Below, piece by piece: positions 37,807-47,566 of a stretch of DNA of 64,000 nucleotides; within the stretch, counting starts at the first letter, position 1; every line of letters begins with the position of its first letter. The translations under genes and the position numbers were made by a program. The notes beneath the pieces are model-generated. The model had not been told where the DNA came from, searched no databases, and was given only the letters and a program-made list of their open reading frames with translations. Source of the stretch: Pseudomonas bharatica CSV86 (GTDB taxonomy: Bacteria; Pseudomonadota; Gammaproteobacteria; Pseudomonadales; Pseudomonadaceae); assembly GCF_000319305.2 (NCBI RefSeq), contig NZ_AMWJ02000002.1, positions 1,178,001 to 1,242,000 of the forward strand, in the 5' to 3' direction.

Positions 37807-39383
37807 ATGACCCTGACAGGCAAGATGCTCATCGGCCAACAGGCCGTTACCGGCAGCCGCGAAGCGATCCGCGCGATCGATCCGGCCACCAACCTGCTGC
37901 TGGATCCGCTGTATCCGGGCGGCACCCTGGCCCAGGTGGAACAGGCCTGCGCCCTGGCCTGGGCAGCCTTCGACCGTTTCCGCGAAACCTCGCTGGAGGC
38001 CCGCGCGACCTTCCTCGAAACCATCGCCGCGCAGATCGAAGCACTCGGCGATGCGCTGATCGACCGCGCCGTGGCCGAAAGCGGCCTGCCCCGCGCCCGT
38101 TTGCAGGGCGAACGCGGTCGTACCTGCGGCCAGTTGCGCAGCTTCGCCCGTACCGTGCGCGCCGGCGAATGGCTCGATGTGCGCGTCGACAGCGCCCAAC
38201 CCCAACGCCAGCCACTGCCCCGAGCCGATCTGCGCCAGCGCCAGGTTCCGCTGGGCCCGGTGGCGGTGTTCGGCGCGAGCAATTTCCCCCTGGCCTTCTC
38301 GGTCGCCGGTGGCGATACCGCCTCGGCCCTTGCGGCCGGCTGCCCGGTGGTGGTCAAGGCCCACGGCGCCCACCCGGGCACCAGCGAACTGGTCGGCCAG
38401 GCCGTGGCCCGTGCGGTGCAGGTGTGCAACCTGCCGGAAGGGGTGTTTTCCCTGCTCTACGGCTCCGGTCGCGAAGTGGGTATCGCCCTGGTGTGCGACG
38501 AGCGAATCAAGGCCGTGGGCTTCACCGGCTCGCGCAGCGGTGGCATCGCCCTGTGCCAGGCCGCCCAGGCCCGGCGCGAACCGATCCCGGTGTATGCCGA
38601 GATGAGTTCGATCAACCCGGTGTTCCTCTTCCCGGCAGCTCTTCAGGCCCGCGCTGAAACCCTCGCGCAAGGCTTCGTCGCGTCGCTGACCCAGGGTGCC
38701 GGGCAGTTCTGCACCAACCCCGGCTGATCATTGCCCGCCAGGGGCCGGACCTCGACCGCTTCATCGCCAGCGCAGCGCAGCACATCTGGCAGAGCCCGGC
38801 ACAAACCATGCTCACCCCCGGGATATACAGCGCCTATCGCAGTGGCATCGAGGCCCTGGGCGCCAATCCGCATGCCGATATCGCTGCCACGGGCACGCCT
38901 GCCGAGGGGCCCAACCAGTGCCAGGCCCATTTGTTCGTCAGCACTGCCCGGGATTTCCTGGGCGACCCGAGCCTGCAGGCGGAAGTCTTCGGTTCGGCGT
39001 CGCTGGTGGTCACCTGCGAAGATGAACGGGAGATCCGTGAGGTCGCTGAACACCTGGAAGGCCAATTGACCGCTACCCTGCACCTGGACGACGCCGACCT
39101 CGACCAGGCCCGCGCCCTGCTGCCGGTGCTGGAGCGCAAGGCCGGGCGCCTGCTGGTCAATGGCTGGCCGACCGGGGTGGAAGTCTGTGACGCCATGGTC
39201 CATGGCGGCCCCTTCCCGGCCACCTCGGACCCGCGCGCGACCTCGGTGGGCACGGCGGCGATCCGGCGCTTCCTGCGCCCGGTGTGCTACCAGGACTTCC
39301 CCGACAGCCTGCTGCCGGTGGCCCTGCAACACGGCAACCCGCTGCATCTGCGGCGGCTGCTCGATGGCGAGCGAGAAGCCTGA
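37807..39383 (+). pseudogene. 2-oxoglutarate semialdehyde dehydrogenase (frameshifted)
   Basis: The enzyme oxidises 2-oxoglutarate semialdehyde to 2-oxoglutarate with NAD(P)+, the last step of hydroxyproline breakdown. An AGGAGG site precedes the start. The first frame ends at a premature TGA at 38727 right after the catalytic Cys (GQFCTNPG). The rest (LIIARQGPDLDRF, ending at 39383) lies in the next frame. One extra G at 38722-38723 restores 525 residues, the normal length of this aldehyde dehydrogenase class. As read, the pathway would be blocked here unless an isozyme exists. Confidence 0.93.
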
Positions 39384-39386
39384 AAC

Positions 39387-40649
39387 ATGGTCATGACCTG
39401 TGCTTCGCGCGAGCTCGATATCGCTGTGATCGGCGCCGGCATCGTCGGCGTCGCCTGTGCCCTGCAACTGGCGCGACAAGGCCTGCGGGTCGTGCTGATC
39501 GACCGCCAGGCGCCCGGCATGGGCGCCTCGTTCGGCAATGCCGGGCACCTGGCGACCGAGCAGGTGTTCCCCATCGCCGACCTGTCGATCCTCAAACGCT
39601 TGCCGAACATGCTGATGGACCCCATGGGGCCGTTGCGCCTGGACTGGAAGTACCTGCCCAGCGCCATGCCGTGGTTCGTCCGCCTGCTGCTGAACCTGCG
39701 TCCGGCGCCATATCGCCGAAGCGTTGCAGGCATCCGTGCCCTGAACGAAGCCAGCCTGGAGGCGTGGCGGCGCCTGCTCGGTTCACTGGGCCAGGCTGAA
39801 ATGCTGCAGGAAGATGGGTCGCTGCTGGTCTTCGAAAAACCGCAATCCGCTGCGGCCGTCGACGCTCTGCAAGCGCGCATGCTGGGGCAAAACGTCCCGG
39901 TGCAGCGCTGGCAGGCAGATACCATTCGCCAGGCGGCACCGCAGTTGAGCGAGCACCTGCGCGGTGGGCTGTTCTTCCCCGCCACCGGGCATTTTCTTGA
40001 TCCTCATGCCACGGTGATGGCGCTGTACGAGGCTGCCGTGGCGGCAGGCGTTCGCTTCATTCGACGGGATGTACGGGGTGCCCGGTTGAAGGCGGACAGC
40101 ATCGGCCTCGCCACCGACCAGGGCGAGCTGAACGTCCCGCGGGTGCTGGTCAGTTGCGGCGCGCACTCGGCGCGGCTCACCCATGCCCTGACCAGCAAGC
40201 GCGTGCCGCTGGATACCGAGCGCGGCTATCACCTGATGCTGCCCCATGAGCACCGGCGCCTGCCGTTCGCGGTGACCTCGCTGGAGCGCAAGTTCATCAT
40301 GACGCCGATGTCCGCAGGCCTGCGCCTGGCCGGCACGGTGGAATTCGCCGGGCTGGAGCGCCCGGCGAACATGGACCGGGCCTGGCAGTTGCAGAGGTTG
40401 AGCCGGGGCTTGTTCAAAAAAGAACTGGACGCCCGCGACGCCACGCCGTGGATGGGCTTCAGGCCATCCCTGCCGGACTCGCTGCCGGTGATCGACCGGG
40501 TCTGTGACGGACGGGTGCTGCTGGCGTTCGGGCATCAGCACCTGGGGCTGACCCAGGCGGCGGTGACGGCGCAAATGGTGGGCGGGTTGATGGGGTCGGG
40601 GGTGGAGGGATTGCCGGACCTAGAGCCCTATCGACTCGATCGTTTCTGA
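39387..40649 (+). CDS. FAD-dependent D-hydroxyproline dehydrogenase (DadA-like)
   Basis: The 420-residue protein has an N-terminal FAD-binding Rossmann motif (VIGAGIVGVACALQ, about 14-27) and the DAO/DadA fold, with GASFGNAGHLATEQ typical of D-amino acid dehydrogenases. In this context it oxidises cis-4-hydroxy-D-proline to pyrroline-4-hydroxy-2-carboxylate. It starts 3 bp after the semialdehyde dehydrogenase stop; a second Met two codons later is an equal candidate. It ends the hydroxyproline cluster, followed by a REP pair. Confidence 0.92.
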   Translation: MVMTCASRELDIAVIGAGIVGVACALQLARQGLRVVLIDRQAPGMGASFGNAGHLATEQVFPIADLSILKRLPNMLMDPMGPLRLDWKYLPSAMPWFVRLLLNLRPAPYRRSVAGIRALNEASLEAWRRLLGSLGQAEMLQEDGSLLVFEKPQSAAAVDALQARMLGQNVPVQRWQADTIRQAAPQLSEHLRGGLFFPATGHFLDPHATVMALYEAAVAAGVRFIRRDVRGARLKADSIGLATDQGELNVPRVLVSCGAHSARLTHALTSKRVPLDTERGYHLMLPHEHRRLPFAVTSLERKFIMTPMSAGLRLAGTVEFAGLERPANMDRAWQLQRLSRGLFKKELDARDATPWMGFRPSLPDSLPVIDRVCDGRVLLAFGHQHLGLTQAAVTAQMVGGLMGSGVEGLPDLEPYRLDRF

Positions 40650-40659
40650 GGTGTTCCTG

Positions 40660-40746
40660 ATGGCCTCATCGCTGGCAAGCCAGCTCCCACAGGGTTCGTG
40701 TGCGCCGCCGAACCTGTGGGAGCTGGCTTGCCAGCGATGAGGCCAT
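40660..40746. repeat. REP/REPIN-like inverted pair
   Basis: Two near-identical inverted arms flank a loop of about 20 bp between the D-hydroxyproline dehydrogenase gene and the convergent small gene. Confidence 0.9.
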
Positions 40747-40764
40747 CAAATACACAACAGTCAA

Positions 40765-41007
40765 TCAGACCGTGACACTCAAGGTCGAAGCCGCCACCGC
40801 CACCGTCATCAACGCCTTGCTGATCTGCAGATTGAGCAGCGCGTTGTTAAGCATTTCCAGGTGGTGCTCCATGGGTGGAGCCGGTAGGAGGGATACGTTG
40901 GCGAGGGCCTTTTCGAGGTGGTCCAGTGCATGCTGCATGGCTTCCTCGCGGGTCAGGCCGGGTGTGGTGCAGAGCGCATAAGGTGGATCAGGGACGAGCT
41001 TTTTCAT
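40765..41007 (-). CDS. Small Pseudomonas protein (DUF3077/DUF6124-like)
   Basis: The 80-residue product starts MKKLVPDPP, a beginning shared by a family of small pseudomonad proteins of unknown role, and has a predicted helical body (EEAMQHALDHLEKALANV). I prefer the start at 41007 for that reason; the frame is open further upstream but that segment looks random. No clear ribosome site is visible before 41007. Function unknown, and the family name is from memory of its N-terminus rather than a search. Confidence 0.6.
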   Translation of the reverse strand: MKKLVPDPPYALCTTPGLTREEAMQHALDHLEKALANVSLLPAPPMEHHLEMLNNALLNLQISKALMTVAVAASTLSVTV

Positions 41008-41358
41008 GGTTTCGGGGTCCGGTGAGTAAAGGATCGAAAAACCACGATTCGCTGCTAAACGAAGGGTGGCGACTGTACGCGGGTTAGCAGACCGGGCCCA
41101 GAACCCCATATACCCGGCGCACCCGAAGGCGCCCACACGTACAGCCGCCATAAAAATGGTGGCTCATGGAGGTTTCTGGCAAACACGGACTGCTAAATCC
41201 GGTCATTGCGCTAACAACGACCGACGCAGACTAGGCACCCTTTCCACCCCACGCAACCCAAAAGCGGGCCGGGGAGTATGCTTGGGAAATTGCCTACAAG
41301 AAAGTCGGAAATCGATGAACTTTTCAGCGCGTAGGCAACACTTTTTCATCGGCCCCTA
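41008..41358. other. Intergenic region, 351 bp
   Basis: This region holds the upstream DNA of the small gene and the 3' flank of the acyltransferase gene. I saw no gene, repeat or convincing terminator, only scattered short open frames without ribosome sites. Confidence 0.5.
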
Positions 41359-43256
41359 TCAGAAAAAGCCACGAAACATCCCCTGCAACTGCCGATTCCC
41401 CGAGTCCACCAGATGGTTGTCATCGAAGTACAATGCCCTGCCCTCCAGCGACCCCATGCAAGCGCCGTCCGGGCATAGCCAAGGCGCCGGATCCAGCACC
41501 TGCACCTGGCAACGGGCGGCCGCGTAGTCGATGGCTTCGTTGGCCCGGCGGTTACGCTCGCGATAGGCCTCCAGCGGCACCGAGATATCCGATGTGCTGC
41601 CCAGGATGCGCGCCTGCAGATTGAGCCCTTTGTAGACACTGAACGGCATTTCCGGAATCGGCCGCACGATGTACACCGGGCGTTGCTCGGCCAGGGTGCA
41701 GACGGTGCGGGCGTATTCGGCATCGAATTGGCGTGCGAAGGTGGCGGAATCCGGGTGGCGCTGGCCGTCGAAGTAGACGCGGAAGCGGTTTTCCCGGCGG
41801 TTGTCCGAGTACAGCGCGGCACGGCTGAGCAGCACCACCGGTACCCCGGGTATTCATGCTTGAGCAGCTCGAAGCGGCGCTGGTTGAACGCGTGGCATTT
41901 GCTTTCCAGCTCGCGGTCCTGCATCTGGAAGTCCATCAGCGTCGGGCAGCCACCACGGGACCAGGACAGCGCGGCCTCGCGGTTGACGATCTGCACCGCA
42001 GCGGCAGTCGATTCGGCATGGCTGTCGCCGAACAGGATCACCCGCACTTCGCCTTCGCCCAGCCGGCAGTCCACCACGTCGCGGTCCGCCGCATCCGGGT
42101 AGCACTCACGGGTGTACAACGTGCTGGCGTAGACCGGCCGCTCGTGCTCTTCGAAGGCGAAACGCAGCGCCGGGTATTTCTTCACCAGCGAGCCCCCGGC
42201 CGAAGCCACCACCACCAGCACCAACGCCATACCGCAGTGCTTGAGCAAAGCCCGCGAAGGCCGACGGACTTTCCCCACGCTGGATTCGACCCAGCGATAC
42301 GACAGGTAGCCGAGGGCCAGGGTGAGCAGCAGCGCGACGAGTACGTGGGGCGCGCTGTGGAGCAGCCCGCAGATGTACAGGAAGACCACCAGCGGCCAGT
42401 GCCAGAGGTACACCGAGTAGGAAATGCGCCCGACCCACTGCAGCGGCACCACCCGGCTGAACAGCGAGTTGCTGTTGGCCTGGATCACCATTGCCGCCCC
42501 CAGCGCAGGCAGCAGGGCCAGGTGCCCCGGCCAGGGGTCGCTGCCGGAGAACGCCAGCACCGCGATCAGGATCATCGCTAGGCCGGCGCCTTCGAGCAGG
42601 CCGCGCCCCAGCCGCGAGAGGACCATCGGAAAGAGGAACACCAGCCCGCCAAGGATCATTTCCCAGGCCCGGGTCGGCAGCAGGTAGAAGGCCGCCACCG
42701 GATGGCTCTCGGTCAGCACCGCCGACGCGGCCAGCGAAACGCCGCCCAGCAGCGCCAGCGTCCAGGCCATTGCGCGTTCCCCCAGCCAGCGGAACAGCAG
42801 CGGCAACAACAGCGGGTAGAACAGGTAGAACTGCATTTCCACCGACAGCGACCAGGTGTGCAGCAGCCAGTTCTCGTGCAGCGGCGCGGAGAAGTAGTCG
42901 CCATCCTCGGCGAAATGCAGGTTGGAGGTGAACAGCAGGCTGTTCTTTGCCGTGCGCAACAGCTCGCGGTAATCGTCCAGCGGCAGGTAGACGAAGCCGA
43001 ACAGCATCAGCACCAGGCACAACACCGCCAGTGCCGGGATGATCCGCCGTGCCCGCGACGCATAGAAACCGAGCAGGGAGAAGTCGCCACGGCGCAGGCC
43101 ATCGACGATGATTCCGGTCATCAGGAAGCCGGAAATCACGAAGAACACATCGACGCCGACAAAGCCGCCATCGAAGCCTGGAATACGGAAATGGAAAAGC
43201 ACCACGGCGATCACGGCGAGCGCGCGCAGGGCGTTGATGTTGTTGCGAAAAAGCAT
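41359..43256 (-). pseudogene. OafA/YrhL-type acyltransferase with SGNH domain (frameshifted)
   Basis: Restored length is 632 residues. The N-terminal 350 residues form an Acyltransferase_3 membrane domain with about ten segments (NALRALAVIAVVLFHF, GVDVFFVISGF). The C-terminal part is a periplasmic SGNH domain with GDSHAES and the late DDNHLVDSG dyad. Such enzymes O-acetylate lipopolysaccharide, exopolysaccharide or peptidoglycan. Two frames are joined at a GGGG run (CCCC on plus, 41844-41847): after KHEYPG one extra G gives VPVVLLSRAALYS and the stop at 41359. As read, the SGNH domain is cut. Confidence 0.88.
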
Positions 43257-43432
43257 CGGGAATATCCGTGTTCTTTGTTTTTATCGGCCCATCAGTGGAC
43301 CGTCATGGGTGGAGCCAGCCCCCACCATAGCCGGTTGGGCAGTTGCTTGCAGGATTCGTTCTGCACTTATGTCCATCGAAAAAAAAGATATAGACTGGCG
43401 GCCACTCATAAAAACCAATAAAGCACACCGCC

Positions 43433-44344
43433 ATGATGACCCTGCGCCAGATCCGCCACTTCATCGCCGTCGCGGAAACCGGCTCGATCTCCGCCGCCGC
43501 CCAGGCGGTGTTCATTTCCCAGTCCACCCTGACCCTGGCCATCCAGCAACTGGAACAGGAGATCGGCGTCAGCCTGTTCAACCGCCACGCCAAGGGCATG
43601 ACCCTGACCCACCAGGGCCATCAGTTCCTGCGCCAGGCGCACCTGATCCTCGCTACCGTGGATAACGCCAAGCGCAGCCTGCAACAGAGCACCGACCAGG
43701 TCGCCGGCCAGCTCACCATCGGCGTGACCAGCCTGGTCGCCGGTTATTACCTGGCCGACCTGCTGACCCGTTTCCAGCGCGCTTACCCCAATGTTGAAAT
43801 CCGCGTGACAGAGGACGAACGGCCGTATATCGAGCACTTGCTGGTAGCCGGCGAGATTGATGTCGGCGTGCTGATCCTGTCCAACCTCGAAGACCGTCTG
43901 GCGCTGCAGACCGAGGTGCTGACCCACTCGCCCCACCGCTTGTGGCTGCCGGCCCAGCATCCGTTGCTGGAGCGCGACAGCATCAGCCTTGCCGATGTCG
44001 CCAACGAGCCGCTGATCCAGCTCAATGTCGATGAAATGGAACAGAACGCCCGGCGCATGTGGTCCGGCGCGGGGCTGCAGGCGCAGATCAGCCTGCGCAC
44101 GGCCTCCACCGAGGCAGTGCGTAGCCTGGTGGCGGCGGGGCTCGGGGTTTCGATCCAGCCGGACATGACCTACCGGCCTTGGTCGCTGGAAGGCGACATC
44201 ATCGAGGCCCGGCCGCTGGCCGACCTGAGCCAGACCCTGGATATCGGCCTGGCCTGGCGCCGTGGCACGGCCCGGCCGGCGCTGGTCGATCCATTCCTGA
44301 CCGTGGCCCGCGAACCCGGCTCGGGGCGCAAGCTTTCGATTTAA
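43433..44344 (+). CDS. LysR-family transcriptional regulator
   Basis: The 303-residue protein has the LysR winged helix-turn-helix at about 4-62 (LRQIRHFIAVAETGSISAAA) and a periplasmic-binding-protein-like effector domain. It lies 125 bp before the first aldehyde dehydrogenase gene on the same strand and diverges from the acyltransferase gene. I infer that it controls the polyamine genes downstream, but the acyltransferase is an alternative target. Start is at the first of two adjacent Met codons. Confidence 0.9.
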   Translation: MMTLRQIRHFIAVAETGSISAAAQAVFISQSTLTLAIQQLEQEIGVSLFNRHAKGMTLTHQGHQFLRQAHLILATVDNAKRSLQQSTDQVAGQLTIGVTSLVAGYYLADLLTRFQRAYPNVEIRVTEDERPYIEHLLVAGEIDVGVLILSNLEDRLALQTEVLTHSPHRLWLPAQHPLLERDSISLADVANEPLIQLNVDEMEQNARRMWSGAGLQAQISLRTASTEAVRSLVAAGLGVSIQPDMTYRPWSLEGDIIEARPLADLSQTLDIGLAWRRGTARPALVDPFLTVAREPGSGRKLSI

Positions 44345-44469
44345 TCGAACGGCCCCTTCAATATTTAGCATTTGTCGACCTGCGCGCTCCGCTCTAGGCT
44401 CTGTAAGAAATATCGCCCACCCACGTAGGGCGACAGTTCAAAAAAACAGAACAACAGAGAACTTCCACG

Positions 44470-45930
44470 ATGTCCGGCGCGCACCCGACCTTCTCCACCG
44501 CATTGCTGATCGACGGCGAACTGGTTGCCGGCGAGGGGTTGGCCGAGCCGATCTTCAACCCGGCCACGGGCGAAGTCCTGACCCATATCGCCGAAGCCAG
44601 CAACGAGCAGGTGGAAACCGCGATCCAGGCCGCGCACCGTGCCTTCGCCGGCTGGTCGCGGACTACGCCGCAACAGCGCTCGAATATCCTTCTGAACATC
44701 GCCGATGCCTTGCAGCGCCAGGCCGACGAACTGGCCCGCCTGGAAGCCCTGAACTGCGGCAAGCCGCTGCACCTGGCGCGCCAGGACGATCTGCCGGCGG
44801 CCATCGATGTATTCCGCTTCTTCGCCGGCGCGGTGCGCTGCCAGACCGGGCAACTGGCCGGCGAGTACGTACCTGGCTACACTAGCATGGTCCGCCGCGA
44901 TCCGCTGGGCGTGGTGGCCTCCATCGCGCCGTGGAACTACCCGATCATGATGGCGGCATGGAAGATCGCCCCGGCGCTGGCGGCCGGCAACACCTTGGTA
45001 TTCAAGCCCTCCGAACATACCCCGTTGTCGATCCTGGCCCTGGCCCCTGCCCTTGCCGAGCTGTTGCCGGCGGGCGTGCTGAATATCGTCTGTGGCGGCG
45101 GCGAAAGCGTCGGCAGCCATCTGGTCAGCCACGCCCGGGTGCGCATGGTCTCGCTGACCGGCGATATCGTCACCGGGCAGAAAATCCTTCAGGCCGCTTC
45201 CAGGACCGTCAAGCGCACCCACCTGGAACTTGGCGGCAAGGCCCCGGTGATCGTCTGCAACGATGCCGACCTCAAGGCCGTGGTCGAGGGCGTGCGCACC
45301 TGGGGCTACTACAACGCCGGCCAGGACTGCACCGCCGCCTGCCGCATCTACGCCCAGGCCGGCATCCACGACAAGCTGGTGGCCGAGCTCGGCTGGGCAG
45401 TCAGCAGCCTGCGCTTCGCCAGCAAGCGCGATGCCGACAACGAGATCGGCCCGCTGATCAGCACCCGCCAGCGCGACCGCGTGGCGAGCTTCGTCGAGCG
45501 CGCCCTGAGCCAGCCGCACATCGAACGGGTCACCGGCGCCGCCGTGCATTCGGGGGCCGGCTACTATTACCAGCCTACCCTCCTGGCCGGTTGCCAGCAG
45601 CGCGACGAGATCGTCCAGCGCGAAGTGTTCGGCCCGGTGGTCACGGTGACCCGCTTCGACGAGCTGTCCCAGGCCGTGGACTGGGCCAACGACTCCGAAT
45701 ACGGCCTGGCCTCCTCGGTGTGGACCCGCGATCTGGACAAGGCCATGCAGATCGCCGCCCGCCTGCAATACGGCTGCACCTGGATCAACAGCCATTTCAT
45801 GCTGGTCAGCGAGATGCCCCACGGCGGGCTCAAGCGCTCCGGCTATGGCAAGGACCTGTCCAGCGACTCGCTGCAGGACTACAGCGTGGTCCGCCACATC
45901 ATGGCGCGCCACGGCGAGCACCTGGCCTGA
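44470..45930 (+). CDS. Gamma-aminobutyraldehyde dehydrogenase, copy 1
   Basis: This 486-residue NAD(P)-dependent aldehyde dehydrogenase has the ALDH core (PWNYPIMMAAWKIAPALAAG, LELGGKAPVIV with the general-base Glu, and the catalytic Cys in NAGQDCTAAC). The last signature and length match PatD/YdcW, which oxidises 4-aminobutyraldehyde to GABA. It is clearly paralogous to the enzyme at 50384, with substitutions spread throughout. It lies directly before the polyamine-binding protein gene. 3-Aminopropanal or a related aminoaldehyde is a possible alternative substrate. Confidence 0.9.
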   Translation: MSGAHPTFSTALLIDGELVAGEGLAEPIFNPATGEVLTHIAEASNEQVETAIQAAHRAFAGWSRTTPQQRSNILLNIADALQRQADELARLEALNCGKPLHLARQDDLPAAIDVFRFFAGAVRCQTGQLAGEYVPGYTSMVRRDPLGVVASIAPWNYPIMMAAWKIAPALAAGNTLVFKPSEHTPLSILALAPALAELLPAGVLNIVCGGGESVGSHLVSHARVRMVSLTGDIVTGQKILQAASRTVKRTHLELGGKAPVIVCNDADLKAVVEGVRTWGYYNAGQDCTAACRIYAQAGIHDKLVAELGWAVSSLRFASKRDADNEIGPLISTRQRDRVASFVERALSQPHIERVTGAAVHSGAGYYYQPTLLAGCQQRDEIVQREVFGPVVTVTRFDELSQAVDWANDSEYGLASSVWTRDLDKAMQIAARLQYGCTWINSHFMLVSEMPHGGLKRSGYGKDLSSDSLQDYSVVRHIMARHGEHLA

Positions 45931-46017
45931 ACCCGATTTGCATCACCTAATAAAACGCTGGATCGCTGCACCGTTTGCCAATCTGCCCCGACAACTATTT
46001 GAACAAGAGGGAACACC

Positions 46018-47169
46018 ATGTTCGCGCACAAGACCGCCCTGCTCAGTGCCCTGGGCACCGCCCTGCTGGCCAGCGCCAGCCTGCACGCCGCCGAACCGCT
46101 GAAGGCCGTGGGTGCCGGCGAAGGCCAGCTGGATATCGTCGCCTGGCCCGGCTACATCGAGCGCGGCGACAGCGACAAGGCCTACGACTGGGTCACCGGC
46201 TTCGAAAAGGAAACCGGCTGCAAGGTCTCGGTCAAGACCGCCGCCACGTCCGATGAAATGGTCAGCCTGATGGCCAAGGGCGGCTACGACCTGGTTACCG
46301 CCTCGGGCGACGCCTCGCTGCGCCTGATCGTCGGCAAGCGGGTGCAACCGATCAATACGGCGCTGATCCCCAACTGGAAGAACATCGACCCGCGCCTGCA
46401 GGACGGCCCGTGGTACGTGGTCAACAAGCAGGTCTACGGCACCCCGTATCAGTGGGGCCCGAACGTGCTGATGTACAACACCAACGTGTTCCCCAAGGCG
46501 CCGGACAGCTGGGGCGTGGTGTTCGAGCCGCAGAACCTGCCGGATGGCAAGCCGAACAAGGGCCGGGTGCAGGCGTATGACGGCCCGATCTACATCGCCG
46601 ACGCGGCGCTGTACTTGAAGACCGCCAAGCCGGAGCTGGGGATCAGCAACCCCTACGAGCTGACCGAAGCACAGTACAAGGCCGTGCTCGACCTGCTGCG
46701 CCAGCAACAGCCGCTGATCCACCGCTACTGGCATGACGCGACGGTGCAGATGAGCGACGTGAAGAACGAAGGCGTGGCCGCGTCCAGCTCCTGGGGCTAC
46801 ATGGTCAACGGCCTGAAGGCCGACAACCAGCCGGTGGCGTCGGTGATTCCGAAGGAAGGCGCAACCGGCTGGGCCGACACCACCATGCTGCATGTCGAGG
46901 CCAAGCATCCGAACTGTGCGTACAAGTGGATGGACTGGTCGCTGCAGCCGAAGGTCCAGGGCGATGTGGCGGCGTGGTTCGGTTCGTTGCCGGCGGTGCC
47001 GGCAGCCTGCACCGGCAGCGAGCTGCTTGGAGCAGAAGGCTGCAAGACCAACGGCTTCGACCAGTTCGACAAGATCGCCTTCTGGAAAACCCCGCAGGCC
47101 GAGGGCGGCAAGTTCGTCCCGTATAGCCGCTGGACCCAGGACTACATCGCGATCATGGGTGGGCGGTAA
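46018..47169 (+). CDS. Polyamine ABC transporter, periplasmic binding protein (YdcS-like)
   Basis: The 383-residue protein has a Sec signal (cleaved near SLHA) and the PotD/PotF/YdcS fold, with LDIVAWPGYIE at the start of the mature domain. It would bind putrescine or spermidine and deliver it to the permease pair at 48606-50355. AGAGGGA precedes the ATG. A 397-bp REP array separates it from the ATPase gene, so expression of the two may differ. Confidence 0.93.
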   Translation: MFAHKTALLSALGTALLASASLHAAEPLKAVGAGEGQLDIVAWPGYIERGDSDKAYDWVTGFEKETGCKVSVKTAATSDEMVSLMAKGGYDLVTASGDASLRLIVGKRVQPINTALIPNWKNIDPRLQDGPWYVVNKQVYGTPYQWGPNVLMYNTNVFPKAPDSWGVVFEPQNLPDGKPNKGRVQAYDGPIYIADAALYLKTAKPELGISNPYELTEAQYKAVLDLLRQQQPLIHRYWHDATVQMSDVKNEGVAASSSWGYMVNGLKADNQPVASVIPKEGATGWADTTMLHVEAKHPNCAYKWMDWSLQPKVQGDVAAWFGSLPAVPAACTGSELLGAEGCKTNGFDQFDKIAFWKTPQAEGGKFVPYSRWTQDYIAIMGGR

Positions 47170-47198
47170 GCCCTAGCCCCGGGTTGCTTTCGAGGGCC

Positions 47199-47462
47199 CT
47201 ATCGCTGGCAAGCCAGCTCCCACAGGGACCGTGTGTACCGAGGCTTTGTGGGCTGGCTTGAGAGCCTCATCGCTCACAAGCCAGCTCCCACAGAGACCGC
47301 ATGTACCGGAGCTTTGTGAGCTGGCTTGAGGGCCTCATCGCTGGCAAGCCAGCTCCCACAGAGACCGCATGTACCGGGGCTTTGTGGGCTGGCTTGAGGG
47401 CCTCATGCAGGGTTCGCGGCGCACACAGAACCTGTGGGAGCTGGCTTGCCAGCGATAGGGCC
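47199..47462. repeat. Tandem 68-bp REP-derived array
   Basis: The REP arm ATCGCTGGCAAGCCAGCTCC recurs at a spacing of exactly 68 bp (starts 47201, 47269, 47337), and the start of a fourth unit is seen at 47405. Each unit contains the forward arm, a GACCG...TGTACCG spacer and a shortened inverse arm (GTGGGCTGGCTTGAG). The array ends with one full inverse arm. It fills most of the 47170-47566 gap between the binding-protein and ATPase genes; no gene is seen there. Confidence 0.9.
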
Positions 47463-47566
47463 CGAAAGAGCAACCCAAAAACCACCTGCAAAAACACGCA
47501 CCACCGTCGTCAGTCGTCCAGGCCTGGGCCGCTGCACACACCCACGCCTATTCGGAGCACCGCACC

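Noticed and set aside
47199..47462. Regularly spaced repeats resembling a CRISPR array
   Set aside because: Units are directly adjacent at 68 bp, the spacers are near-identical, the units contain REP arms, and there are no cas genes.
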